Below are positions 34,946 through 43,368 of a stretch of DNA of 43,395 nucleotides, piece by piece; the stretch's first letter is position 1, and every line of letters begins with the position of its first letter. Source of the stretch: an uncultured Sulfurovum sp. (lineage in GTDB: Bacteria; Campylobacterota; Campylobacteria; Campylobacterales; Sulfurovaceae). Made by a program: the position numbers and the translations under genes. The stretch covers positions 1-43,395 of the forward strand of contig CACVAP010000022.1 in NCBI GenBank assembly GCA_902727895.1, in the 5' to 3' direction. Under the pieces are notes generated by a model. The model worked only from the letters and a program-made list of their open reading frames with translations. It did not search any database and had not been told where the DNA came from.

Positions 34946-35137
34946 CAAAAATCCTTTATCTTTTAATTTAATTATTATATTTAATATAAAATTAAAACTT
35001 AATGTCTAACACAAAAAGTAGTAGATTTTAACTCGTTAAATTAAAAAATTTAACGCTCTGATGAACAAAAGCAAAAAGGTTATTGTCACTTCTCTCCTCA
35101 ATCCAAATATTAAAGATGATTACTATTCACTAAACCC
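34946..35137. other. AT-rich stretch with no gene
   Basis: No gene was seen. A perfect inverted repeat GTTAAATT, AAAA, AATTTAAC lies at 35035-35054. It may be a minor terminator or have no function. Confidence 0.35.
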
Positions 35138-35215
35138 ACTCGACCCCATAGTATAATCCCTCTCAACCTTAGCAATACGAATACAATAATCTTTAAAAAT
35201 AGAAGCTCTGCCTTC
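35138..35215 (-). pseudogene. Broken 3' end of an Abm-like monooxygenase gene
   Basis: These 78 bases align without gaps to 36865-36942, the 3' end of the antibiotic biosynthesis monooxygenase-like gene at 36850, with six differences (about 92% identity). Only the end of the gene is present, and it breaks off at about 35215 beside the TolC remnant. It is a duplicated or recombined fragment and cannot make the protein. Confidence 0.85.
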
Positions 35216-35216
35216 A

Positions 35217-35394
35217 GGTGGAGGAAAGTCTGACAATCAGAAGATGATACACAAACCCCAAGTACTGTCACTAAACGAAGAGATAGAAAAAACAAAGCTG
35301 GACATAAAGCTACAACTCTAAGAAGCTCTTGAACAACTTTTAGTATTCTTATCAATTAGCTCTTACAGATATTGAAAGAGTTATTGAAAATTAA
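35217..35394 (+). pseudogene. TolC gene remnant with internal deletion
   Basis: Bases 35217-35338 align without gaps to 33977-34098 of the operon 2 TolC gene, with ten differences. Seven of these are synonymous third-position changes. Another change creates an in-frame TAA after CAACTC. After 35338 the sequence jumps to a TolC-like ending in another frame, YSYQLALTDIERVIEN, where the intact gene has YSYQDMVVNIKRVLGE, so about 165 bases are missing. The source was a related working TolC gene rather than a recent exact copy. Confidence 0.85.
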
Positions 35395-35418
35395 AAAAAG
35401 AACAGTTTGCTAACTGTT

Positions 35419-36717
35419 CTACTCTACAACCCTAATGGCATTAGCATCACCTTTAGCTGAGCCATTACCATATTCATTAACAGCTTCTACACCCTCTTGT
35501 ACTACAATTGCATTTGTGGTTCGGTACTGTAATGTTACAGACTCTTCTTGTCCAGAATATGTGTTAAAAGCATTGTCTTTAATTGTAAGAAACTTAACAT
35601 AACCGTGTCCCTCATTTGCATCTTGTGTATTGTTAGGATTACAGTTAATTGACTTGTCAGCTCTGAAACCTTTTTCAGCATAACCACCCACAACTAAATC
35701 TCCATAATAAGCATCCTCAGAAGTGTTATTTAATATAGAGATATTTTTTGAGATGATACAATTTTCAGCACCTATTTCATATCCCCAAGCTACATCAACG
35801 ACTTCATTACCTTCAATGTGTATATGATGTCCACCATCTACATAAATCGCAGCAGCCCAGCTCTCTTTGTTTCCATAAGCTGGGTTATCATCTGTATGCA
35901 TATTTTCTACATAGTTATGCTCAATAAATCCAAAACGTGCAGCATCTGTTTTGCCTGGAACAATACGACCATTTTTATCTGTACCAGCAGGAGAAGTACC
36001 TTCTCCCCCAATAGCATCAATGGCAATATTGTTTACATTAATAACACTGTTAGCACTAATTTCCCAACGCTGTACATTTCCGTTAACAACAATACTTTCA
36101 CTCGATCCTGTTCTCATGTCATAGATATCATTGTCTCTGATAAGAATATTTTTTATGCTATTCTTACCTCCTGTACCTGTTCCATAGACAGCAATTCCAT
36201 GTGCATTACTATTACTACTAAAGCTATGAATCTTATTATTTTGAATGGCAATATTTTTAATCTTACTTCCCTCAACAATAATTCCATAAATACCATTTCT
36301 TCCAGCCGAATGACCCTGAATATTTAACCCTTCTAAAATAACTTTTTGTGTGTTATCTCCAATGTAAATAAATGTTCCATTCTTACTTGAAGTAAGTGGC
36401 TCCATGTCATCTACACCAACAATCTTCGTTTTAGAACGAAAAATCTCTAAAGGAAAATCAGTCTCATCACCATTTACTTCAATGGTACAATAACCACTTC
36501 CTACCACTTCATTACAGTTTTCAATGGCTTCAGCAATAGAACTATCAGCAACCACATCAGGTGTCTCCGAAAACTTTTGCATCCATGCTTGTTGAGGACG
36601 ATACTTCTCATTTAAGGTAGGTGTTCCCCATTTATCTGTAGCTTCCAATGCAGAAGCACTCATTGCCAATAACAGTAAAGACAATCCTATCGTTGTTAAT
36701 TTTTTCTCTGGTCTCAT
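35419..36717 (-). CDS. Secreted right-handed beta-helix protein
   Basis: This 432-residue protein has a signal peptide (KLTTIGLSLLLLAMSASALE) and many short beta-helix turns with Asn ladders, such as IAIQNNKIHSFSSNSNAHGI, ILIRDNDIYDM, FIEHNYVENM and IHIEGNEVVDV. This architecture is found in pectate lyase-like polysaccharide lyases and in parallel beta-helix repeat proteins. The DMEPLTSSKNGTF and EVNGDETDFP region resembles the start of pectate lyase-like domains, but no clear catalytic site was identified. It is probably a secreted or periplasmic carbohydrate-active or adhesin-like protein. Confidence 0.7.
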   Translation of the reverse strand: MRPEKKLTTIGLSLLLLAMSASALEATDKWGTPTLNEKYRPQQAWMQKFSETPDVVADSSIAEAIENCNEVVGSGYCTIEVNGDETDFPLEIFRSKTKIVGVDDMEPLTSSKNGTFIYIGDNTQKVILEGLNIQGHSAGRNGIYGIIVEGSKIKNIAIQNNKIHSFSSNSNAHGIAVYGTGTGGKNSIKNILIRDNDIYDMRTGSSESIVVNGNVQRWEISANSVINVNNIAIDAIGGEGTSPAGTDKNGRIVPGKTDAARFGFIEHNYVENMHTDDNPAYGNKESWAAAIYVDGGHHIHIEGNEVVDVAWGYEIGAENCIISKNISILNNTSEDAYYGDLVVGGYAEKGFRADKSINCNPNNTQDANEGHGYVKFLTIKDNAFNTYSGQEESVTLQYRTTNAIVVQEGVEAVNEYGNGSAKGDANAIRVVE

Positions 36718-36849
36718 ATTTGTATCCTCATTAACAGTTTATTATATATTATTATCTTAGATTAAAAATAATTAACCTACATGATACATAAATAAAATTT
36801 AAATTAAGTTTAATAATTAATTTTATATTTTTATAATTTATTAATATAT

Positions 36850-37170
36850 TCACTTATTAAATATACTCGACCCCATAGTATAATCCCTCTCAACCTTCGC
36901 AATCCGAATTCGATAATCTTTAAAAATAGAAGCCCTACCTTCCGTTTGAGCAGCTAAATGGTCTAAATTCTTTTTCCAATGAATTAAAGATGCTTCATCT
37001 TCCCAAAATGACAGAGAAACCAATTTACCTTCGTTTACTAAAGACTCGAACCTTTCAATGGAAATAAAACCAGGCATTTCAACCAACTGTTCTTTTAATT
37101 TAGATGCAATACTTAAATAAGCATCCTGCTGTCCCTCTTTTATTTCTACTTCAAATATGACTGAATACAT
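36850..37170 (-). CDS. Antibiotic biosynthesis monooxygenase (ABM)-family protein
   Basis: This 106-residue ferredoxin-like-fold protein matches the ABM family in MYSVIFEVEIKEGQQDAYL, PGFISIERFES, LVSLSFWEDEASLIHWK and a final YRIRIAKVERDY. Members act as small monooxygenases or in quinone or haem chemistry; the specific role is unknown. An AAAAGGA site precedes the start. It is divergent from the thiopurine methyltransferase gene. Its 3' end is copied at 35138-35215. Confidence 0.85.
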   Translation of the reverse strand: MYSVIFEVEIKEGQQDAYLSIASKLKEQLVEMPGFISIERFESLVNEGKLVSLSFWEDEASLIHWKKNLDHLAAQTEGRASIFKDYRIRIAKVERDYTMGSSIFNK

Positions 37171-37266
37171 TTTATGTCCTTTTTAACTATTTTACTATCT
37201 TTAATATTAAGTGCTAAAAAATCAAAGCTTTTGCTATACTCTCAGCATTAAATCTAAGGAATTTTT

Positions 37267-37899
37267 ATGGAAGCAGATTTTTGGCACAAACTATGGGAAA
37301 CAAACAATACAGGTTGGCATTTAGACGATACCAACCCATTGTTAGAAGAGTTCTTTCCACAACTAGAACTTACAAGAAACGCTAGAGTTTTTATCCCTTT
37401 ATGTGGAAAAACACTAGACATCTCGTGGCTTTTACATCATGGGTATAGCGTTGTTGGAGCAGAACTCAATGAAATCGCCATCAAAGAACTTTTTAACGTA
37501 CTTGCATTAGAACCTAACATTCAAAAAGTAGGAGAGCTAACGCTTTATCATGCAGAAAATATTGATATATTTGTGGGAGATATTTTTGAACTAACAGCAG
37601 AGACTTTAGGTAAAGTAGATGCTATTTATGACAGAGCTGCATTGGTGGCACTACCTAAAGAGATGCGTCTTAAATATACTGCTCTTTTAAAACAGATTAC
37701 ACCAACAGTACCCCAATTTTTAATAAGCTATGAATACGACCAAACACTAATGGGAGGTCCTCCCTTCTCCATTAGTCCAATGGAGATTGAAGCACATTAT
37801 AAAGAATGTTATAGCATTGAGTTGTTAAAAAGTTTTAAACTAACAGAAGGTTCACTTTCTCAAATAAATGCTACTGAAAACATTTGGTTATTAAAATAA
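37267..37899 (+). CDS. tpm: Thiopurine S-methyltransferase (TPMT family)
   Basis: This 210-residue SAM-dependent enzyme has FWHKLWETNNTGWHLDD, VFIPLCGKTLDISWL (SAM loop), GAELNEIAIKELF and YDRAALVALPKEMR, the hallmark segments of bacterial Tpm. In related bacteria such enzymes methylate thiols, selenium and tellurium compounds. It is preceded by AAGGAAT. The length is normal. It lies among redox and detoxification genes but not in an obvious operon. Confidence 0.9.
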   Translation: MEADFWHKLWETNNTGWHLDDTNPLLEEFFPQLELTRNARVFIPLCGKTLDISWLLHHGYSVVGAELNEIAIKELFNVLALEPNIQKVGELTLYHAENIDIFVGDIFELTAETLGKVDAIYDRAALVALPKEMRLKYTALLKQITPTVPQFLISYEYDQTLMGGPPFSISPMEIEAHYKECYSIELLKSFKLTEGSLSQINATENIWLLK

Positions 37900-37914
37900 A
37901 ATTCTAAGGGAGAA

Positions 37915-38463
37915 TTAGTCTCTCCACTTAATCGAACAGCCCACACTAGGAACTTGCTCTTTTGGTCCTTGACCTGTTTTAGCAATGTCTCGCATGGCGT
38001 TCACGAGTTCAAGCGTTCTGTTAGAAGCATCTTCCATTTTAGCATCATCAAGTCGTCCACGGTATTGAAGTTCACCTTTGGCATTAAATCCGAAAAAATC
38101 AGGGGTACAAACAGCCCCATAGGTTTTACCTATAGCTTGATCTTCATCGACAAGGTACGGAAATGCAAAGTTATTTTCTTTGGAAAACTTTATCATGTTC
38201 TCTGGTGAATCACTCTCATAAGCTTTATAATCATTGGACATGACAGCTAAGACATTAATGCCTTCATCCATTAAGAGCTGAGTATCTTCTGCCAAACGCT
38301 CTGCAATACGAATGACATAAGGACAATGATTACAAATAAACATAATCAATAATCCTTTTTCACCCAAATTCTCACTCATGGTAAAACTTTTACCATGAGC
38401 ATCTTTTAAAGTAAACTCTGGTGCTTTCCAACCAAAGTCACAAATAGGAGTGTCAAGTAACAT
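37915..38463 (-). CDS. Thioredoxin-fold redoxin (AhpC/TSA family)
   Basis: This 182-residue protein has PEFTLKDAHGKSFTM, LLIMFICNHCPYVIRI (CxxC: Cys-Asn-His-Cys) and VDEDQAIGKTYGAVCTPDFF, typical of the redoxin family with CNHCPYV. It would be a cytoplasmic thiol peroxidase or disulfide reductase. It overlaps the nitroreductase stop by one base (TAATG), so the two are translated together. Confidence 0.88.
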   Translation of the reverse strand: MLLDTPICDFGWKAPEFTLKDAHGKSFTMSENLGEKGLLIMFICNHCPYVIRIAERLAEDTQLLMDEGINVLAVMSNDYKAYESDSPENMIKFSKENNFAFPYLVDEDQAIGKTYGAVCTPDFFGFNAKGELQYRGRLDDAKMEDASNRTLELVNAMRDIAKTGQGPKEQVPSVGCSIKWRD

Positions 38464-39119
38464 TAGTTATACCACGTTACAACATCACCCATGTCGAATC
38501 TACTCTTGGCTTTTGGCTCATCTACTCTGTATCCAAAGGCTACCATAACAGCTGGACCAAACTCATTGGTGTCTATGCAAAGTTCCTCTCTTAAAAATGT
38601 TTCGGTGGCTTCAAGTTCAAACCCTTCGATTGGGCAAGAGTCAATACCCATACTTGCTGCACCAGTCATCATGTTTGCTAAGGCAATGTAAGTCTGTTTT
38701 GTTCCCCAATCAAAAATGTATTTGTCATCTCCAAGTAGCTTAAAGTCCTCTTTTTGAAATCGTTCATAAAATTCATGGTAAAACGCAATAACATCTTCAG
38801 GAAGTTCTCTGTATCTTAACCTATTGTCAATGTACTCAGAACTGTAATGTAGGTCTTGTTTTTTTCGAGACAAAATTATGACAAAGTGACTCGCCGTTGG
38901 AAGTTGCCCTTGTCCTCCTGCTGTAAAGAGTTTTAGCTTTTCTCTTAATTCTTTGTTTTGGATTACCACAAATTTCCAAGGCTCCATACCAAATGAACTT
39001 GGACTCATTCTTCCTATCTCTAAAATATCAAAAAATTCTTCTTCACTAATTTTCTTACTGGGATCAAATGATTTACATGCATGTCTAAAGTTCATTGCTT
39101 CTAAAAATTTATTTTCCAT
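38463..39119 (-). CDS. Nitroreductase-family flavoprotein
   Basis: This 218-residue protein has FRHACKSFDPSKKISEEEF, SPSSFGMEPWKFVVIQN and MTGAASMGIDSCPIEGF, characteristic of NfsB-type FMN nitroreductases. It reduces nitroaromatics, quinones or related compounds with NAD(P)H. It is divergent from the HxlR regulator at 39256 and is the first gene of a two-gene operon with the redoxin. An AAGGAAT site precedes ATG 39119. Confidence 0.9.
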   Translation of the reverse strand: MENKFLEAMNFRHACKSFDPSKKISEEEFFDILEIGRMSPSSFGMEPWKFVVIQNKELREKLKLFTAGGQGQLPTASHFVIILSRKKQDLHYSSEYIDNRLRYRELPEDVIAFYHEFYERFQKEDFKLLGDDKYIFDWGTKQTYIALANMMTGAASMGIDSCPIEGFELEATETFLREELCIDTNEFGPAVMVAFGYRVDEPKAKSRFDMGDVVTWYN

Positions 39120-39255
39120 TTTTAATTCCTTATTTTTTATAGATGATTTGAAAGATTCTAGCTATTATTTACTTAAATGTTCTTTACAGTAGTTTAGGTA
39201 AGTAATAGAAGTTAATCACTTTTATGTTAAAATCTCATCCTAAGAAGGATTTCAA

Positions 39256-39645
39256 ATGTATACAATAAATGAAAAAGAGTATGACTGTTCTGTCGCTGTT
39301 ACGTTAGACATATTTAACGACAAGTGGAAGCTCTATATTATTTGGAATCTGTTGGACGGAGGAAAACGTTTTAAGGATTTACATGAAAGTATTTCAGGGA
39401 CTACCCAAAAGACGTTAACGGTAAAGCTCAAAGAGTTAGAAGCAAAAAATATTGTCCACCGAGAAGTGTTTGCAGAAGTCCCACCTAAAGTCGTCTATAG
39501 TTTAACCCCTGCTGGTCAACGCTTACAACCTGTTCTTAAAGAGATGTTTCATTGGGGTATCTCTTATGTTGAAGAGCATGGAGAGATAAGCGATGACCAT
39601 GTTTGTTGTGAAACTGAGATTGCTGGGAAGTTGGGGTTGAGGTAA
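39256..39645 (+). CDS. HxlR-family regulator
   Basis: This 129-residue protein has the HxlR winged helix, VTLDIFNDKWKLYIIWNLL then RFKDLHESISGTTQKTLTVK and KELEAKNIVHREV. An N-terminal cysteine (YDCSVAV) is where HxlR proteins often sense electrophiles. It is divergent from the nitroreductase and probably regulates it. Two cysteines near the end (HVCCETE) may also be redox active. An AAGGAT site precedes ATG 39256. Confidence 0.88.
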   Translation: MYTINEKEYDCSVAVTLDIFNDKWKLYIIWNLLDGGKRFKDLHESISGTTQKTLTVKLKELEAKNIVHREVFAEVPPKVVYSLTPAGQRLQPVLKEMFHWGISYVEEHGEISDDHVCCETEIAGKLGLR

Positions 39646-39815
39646 AAATATGAGTTTCTCCATATTATAATCCTTAAAAAACTGCCATATTAAATATTAT
39701 AATGCGAGGTATTCGTATTTAGCTTCAGCTATGTGCTTTGGGAGAGGAATTGACTGATATTGAAGAAAAGATTATTCACTAATACAACTGTTGAAATATA
39801 AGGAGAGCATTCAGT

Positions 39816-40334
39816 ATGATAAAAAAGACATTATGGTACACATTAGATAATATTACAGAATTAATCTATTACCACGATATAAACAATATTCATCAACTTA
39901 GACATGTAATTGAAGATTTTTTAGAAGAAATAGTTGGAGAAAAACTTATTGTTCAACATATAAGTAGACAAACTTTTCATATTCCATTACTCCAAACAAA
40001 CATAACCTTCATTCGTGAAAAAGATGATATTGATAGAAAGTTTTATTTTAAAGACGGAAAATTTTATACCCATTATAATTTACTATTTCCTTTTGGCTTA
40101 GAAGATAGTGAAAGATTGATACATAATGAAATTTCAGAGATTGTAAACAAATATGAATTAGTAAATGTTATAAAAGCTATTCGGTTACTAGAGGAAAATA
40201 AAATATTAAGAAATCTTTTAAAGATACACTTGAATACAACTTTGAAATTGATAGATTCTATTTTAAATACTATTGAAAATGGAAACTCTACTTTAAAATT
40301 AGGATATGTTAATAACAAAATCAAACTACTGTGA
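39816..40334 (+). CDS. Hypothetical protein
   Basis: This 172-residue protein is unrecognised and rich in Ile, Leu, Lys and Asn. No signal peptide, membrane helix or known motif was found. The C-terminal 60 residues are likely helical (IVNKYELVNVIKAIRLL, then LLKIHLNTTLKLIDSIL). AAGGAGA lies about ten bases before ATG 39816. Its strongly AT-rich codon use is like that of the brnTA genes downstream, which may mean a shared accessory origin. Confidence 0.55.
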   Translation: MIKKTLWYTLDNITELIYYHDINNIHQLRHVIEDFLEEIVGEKLIVQHISRQTFHIPLLQTNITFIREKDDIDRKFYFKDGKFYTHYNLLFPFGLEDSERLIHNEISEIVNKYELVNVIKAIRLLEENKILRNLLKIHLNTTLKLIDSILNTIENGNSTLKLGYVNNKIKLL

Positions 40335-40722
40335 AAGAAGGTTCTTTTTATATTTTATCTCTTGAGCCAACTCCTCTAAATGTTTTGCAATCTTTGTCTC
40401 AAATACAAAGTTTTTACAGTTACTTCCATATAGTAGCCTCTTGGTACACTTTTTTATTAACTTTGGATTCTCTATGTGTACATTCAAAAAACACCCTTAT
40501 GAACCTTTTGAGGTTCACAACCTAAAACCTTACATACTTTCTAAATAATCCTCCCTAAAAAATCCAATATCAATTTTTCCCAACTACCCTAAAAATCAAC
40601 AAAGCGAAATCAGAATATTTCACTTTCTAATTTGGATTGATTGTAGTATAAAAGATATATTACCCATTTTAATTTCACTCTTTAATCTTGACAAAAAAAT
40701 ATTAAATCATTATAATATAATT
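40335..40722. other. 388-base gap with a small hairpin and the brnT promoter
   Basis: No convincing gene was seen. A short reading frame at 40331 lacks a ribosome site. A hairpin TGAACCT, TTTG, AGGTTCA is at 40500-40517. The brnT promoter occupies 40688-40716. Confidence 0.5.
40688..40716 (+). promoter_or_regulatory. Consensus sigma-70 promoter of brnT
   Basis: TTGACA (40688-40693) and TATAAT (40711-40716) match consensus fully and are 17 bases apart. The expected transcription start is at or beside the brnT ATG at 40723. Confidence 0.88.
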
Positions 40723-41016
40723 ATGAATAAAATAGATTTTTCATGGGACGGAAATAAAGCCCAAGCAAATTTGAAAAAACATAACATTTCATTTCAAGAA
40801 GCTCAGACCGTTTTTGATGATGAAAATGCTCGTTTGATTTTTGACCCTGACCATAGTGAAGATGAAGATAGATTTATCTTACTGGGTTATAGTTGCACTT
40901 CTAAGATTTTAACAGTTGTTCATTGTTATCGTGATGATGAACAAAATGTAAGAATTATAAGTGCTAGAAAATCAACTAAACATGAAGAAAATCAATACAG
41001 GGAGTTTACACTATGA
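40723..41016 (+). CDS. brnT: BrnT-family toxin
   Basis: This 97-residue ribonuclease toxin has FSWDGNKAQANLKKHNISF, EAQTVFDDENARLIFD and RIISARKSTKHEEN, the BrnT pattern, including the WD-x-x-K-A and ISAR(K/R) motifs. No ribosome site lies before the ATG, which sits at the predicted transcription start of a consensus promoter, so the message is probably leaderless. The antitoxin gene overlaps by four bases. Confidence 0.92.
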   Translation: MNKIDFSWDGNKAQANLKKHNISFQEAQTVFDDENARLIFDPDHSEDEDRFILLGYSCTSKILTVVHCYRDDEQNVRIISARKSTKHEENQYREFTL

Positions 41017-41222
41017 GAGAAGAGTACGATTTTAGTAATTCAATTAAAAATCCTTATGCACAAAAAGAAAAAAAACAGATTTCTATTAATATAGAAACAG
41101 ATACTATTGCTTATTTTAAGACCTTGGCAAAAAAAGTGGGGATTCCTTATCAGAATTTAATTAACTCTTATTTGACAGATTGTGTTAGTAAAAGAGTGGA
41201 ACCTAAAGTGGAGTGGAATTGA
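41013..41222 (+). CDS. brnA: BrnA-family antitoxin
   Basis: This 69-residue ribbon-helix-helix protein has KQISINIETDTIAYFKTLAK then VGIPYQNLINSYLTDC, as in BrnA. It binds and inhibits BrnT and represses the operon. ATG 41013 overlaps the toxin stop (ATGA). The N-terminal segment YDFSNSIKNPYA is typical of the family. Confidence 0.9.
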   Translation: MREEYDFSNSIKNPYAQKEKKQISINIETDTIAYFKTLAKKVGIPYQNLINSYLTDCVSKRVEPKVEWN

Positions 41223-41259
41223 GTACCAATGTTAGGGTTCGGTTCAAATACTGTCTTAA

Positions 41260-42441
41260 CTACACTACTTTAGCCTTCTCCAACCTCTTAGCAAACAACA
41301 AGAACACAATCCCCAAAGAAACAATAAACGCTGTCACATAAAGCGTCATGTTGTAGTTTCCATACGCCTCATAAAGGCTTATGCTATAGAGTGGTGCAAA
41401 GATTTGTCCTATACCGTAAGACGTTGTAAACGCCCCCATAAAGATAACAGGGTTTTTACCAGCCAACTTTCCTCCATAGCTTAAAAAGAGTGCAACATGT
41501 CCTATGAAAGTACTTCCGTAAAGTACCCCACTCAGTAAGTTTAAGGTTAAATCATTACTAAACGTAGGTATAAGAATCCCTATGACTTGAAGTATAAAGG
41601 TAATCATCATTACCGTTAGCGTGTCATAACGGTGTGCCATTCGCATCCAGAATATGGACGAGAAAATACCCGATAAACCAGCAATAAGCCAGCCAATACT
41701 TCCATTTCCTTCTAAGCCTTCTAACGAATTTATAATGTCAGGTAAAAAAGTTGCTTGCACCACATAACCCACACCAGAAGTAAAATAGGCTGCGATTAAC
41801 AGTAATACATAAGGAGTAAACATACTAAGACTTACAGGGTGTTTGACAGCACTATTTTTAACTTTTGTGTCAAAACGCACAATGTGCAGTACATAAAGTG
41901 ACATCAACACACCAACTACAGAAAGTGACATCCATGCGTCTTGCCATGTACCATCTAAAAGTGTATATTGGCTAATAATATCTCCAACAACAATGGCAAA
42001 ACCTATACCTGAAAAATGTATGCCCATAGCTTTTGTTTTGTCAGCATAATCCAATTTAAGCATAATAATAGATGAACCAACCAAAAGTACCATTGCAGAA
42101 CCAAAGCCAGCAATAATTCTAGAGATAAACCATAACATTTCATTGGTCGTTATTGCTAAAATGAGCGTGGTTAGAATGCTTATTATCATACCTAATTGAA
42201 AAAAGCGAACTTTAGCATTAATATCTTTCATAAAAACACTGGCAATAGCACCAGCCATGTATCCAATGTAGTTTATAGAGGCTAAAAGACCAGCACTTTT
42301 CACACTTAGAAAGTCATCTAACATCGGAGGTAAAAGGCTCGTAAATGCAAAACGTGCCACACCTAAACCAACAATGGTTGCTAAAATACCTGCTAAAAGA
42401 ATGTTAAAGTTTTTATTTTTATCCAATAAGTTTAATTTCAT
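41260..42441 (-). CDS. YbfB/YjiJ-like MFS transporter
   Basis: This 393-residue protein has about twelve membrane helices. GLGVARFAFTSLLPPML and ASINYIGYMAGA near the start match the YbfB/YjiJ group of major facilitator transporters. The substrate is unknown. It ends a leftward run with the Ogt-like and DoxX genes (gaps of 7 and 2 bases), suggesting one operon. Confidence 0.9.
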   Translation of the reverse strand: MKLNLLDKNKNFNILLAGILATIVGLGVARFAFTSLLPPMLDDFLSVKSAGLLASINYIGYMAGAIASVFMKDINAKVRFFQLGMIISILTTLILAITTNEMLWFISRIIAGFGSAMVLLVGSSIIMLKLDYADKTKAMGIHFSGIGFAIVVGDIISQYTLLDGTWQDAWMSLSVVGVLMSLYVLHIVRFDTKVKNSAVKHPVSLSMFTPYVLLLIAAYFTSGVGYVVQATFLPDIINSLEGLEGNGSIGWLIAGLSGIFSSIFWMRMAHRYDTLTVMMITFILQVIGILIPTFSNDLTLNLLSGVLYGSTFIGHVALFLSYGGKLAGKNPVIFMGAFTTSYGIGQIFAPLYSISLYEAYGNYNMTLYVTAFIVSLGIVFLLFAKRLEKAKVV

Positions 42442-42448
42442 AGACTAC

Positions 42449-42955
42449 CTATTTTTCTTTTTCTAATTCCAAAAGTCGTTGCTTCATCTCTAGACCACCT
42501 GCATACCCTGTCAACGTACCATCAGACCCTATGATTCGATGACAAGGAACAATAATACTTATGGCATTTGCGCCATTTGCATTGGCTACAGCTCGAACAG
42601 CTTTTTCATTGCCTATCATTTTAGCTTGTTTTTTATAGTTTGAAGTTTCTCCATAAGGAATTGTCAGTAAAGCTTCCCACACAGACTTTTGAAACGGGGT
42701 TCCTACAAAGAGAAGAGGTACGGTAAATGTTTTTAACTCACCTTTAAAATACACATCAAGTTCTTTGGCTGTCTGTTTTAAAACCTCGTCTTCTTGTTCT
42801 ATAAATTCTACTTGGAGTTGTTTTTTAAGTCGATTGTAAAGGGTTGTTTTATTTTTTCGGTGAAGGCTGTCTATGAGACAAAGTTTGTTTTCGTAAGAGC
42901 CGAGTATAAACTCGACTCCGTTTTTTTTATAGTAGCTTATGTGAATGCTAGGCAT
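42449..42955 (-). CDS. ogt: Methylated-DNA-protein-cysteine methyltransferase (Ogt type)
   Basis: This 168-residue DNA repair protein transfers alkyl groups from O6-alkylguanine to its own cysteine. The active site IIVPCHRIIGSDGTLTGYAGG and the DNA-binding FQKSVWEALLTIPYGETSNY are complete. It lies between a DoxX and an MFS gene in a compact operon. Confidence 0.93.
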   Translation of the reverse strand: MPSIHISYYKKNGVEFILGSYENKLCLIDSLHRKNKTTLYNRLKKQLQVEFIEQEDEVLKQTAKELDVYFKGELKTFTVPLLFVGTPFQKSVWEALLTIPYGETSNYKKQAKMIGNEKAVRAVANANGANAISIIVPCHRIIGSDGTLTGYAGGLEMKQRLLELEKEK

Positions 42956-42957
42956 TC

Positions 42958-43368
42958 CTAAGCTTTAGGTTTTCGCTTAGGGGCAACAGCGTATTTACCT
43001 GAACCCATAAAGAACAGAGCCATTGCTCCCATAAAGAAGAATGCTTGTACTTCAAGTGCCCACGCACCGTGTTTTGTAAGCTCTAAAAGATCTTTCATGT
43101 GCGCAAAATAAACAGCACCCACCATCACAGCCATAACCGTTAAGGCAGCCAATCTTACTTGAATCCCTAAGATAATAAGTAAAGGCGCCAATACTTCAGC
43201 AATGTAAACACCGTAAGCAAGTTCTCGAGGCAAGCCAGCACCAATAACCATCTCTTCAATGAAACCTATACCGTTTTGTAGTTTAGCCACACCATGAAAA
43301 AGCATGAGCCCACCGATCATGAGTCGTAAAATCAACTTACCTAAATCATCGTTTTTAAATATGTTCAT
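42958..43368 (-). CDS. DoxX-family membrane protein
   Basis: This 136-residue protein has four hydrophobic helices and the DoxX motifs LRLMIGGLMLFHGVAKLQ and LAYGVYIAEVLAPLLIILG. DoxX proteins are linked to thiosulfate or quinone redox and to oxidative stress in various bacteria; the role here is not determined. AAAAGGAT precedes ATG 43368. It is the first gene of the ogt operon and starts near the window edge. Confidence 0.88.
   Translation of the reverse strand: MNIFKNDDLGKLILRLMIGGLMLFHGVAKLQNGIGFIEEMVIGAGLPRELAYGVYIAEVLAPLLIILGIQVRLAALTVMAVMVGAVYFAHMKDLLELTKHGAWALEVQAFFFMGAMALFFMGSGKYAVAPKRKPKA

Noticed and set aside
40331-40525. 64-codon frame after the hypothetical gene
   Set aside because: There is no ribosome site and no recognisable protein features.
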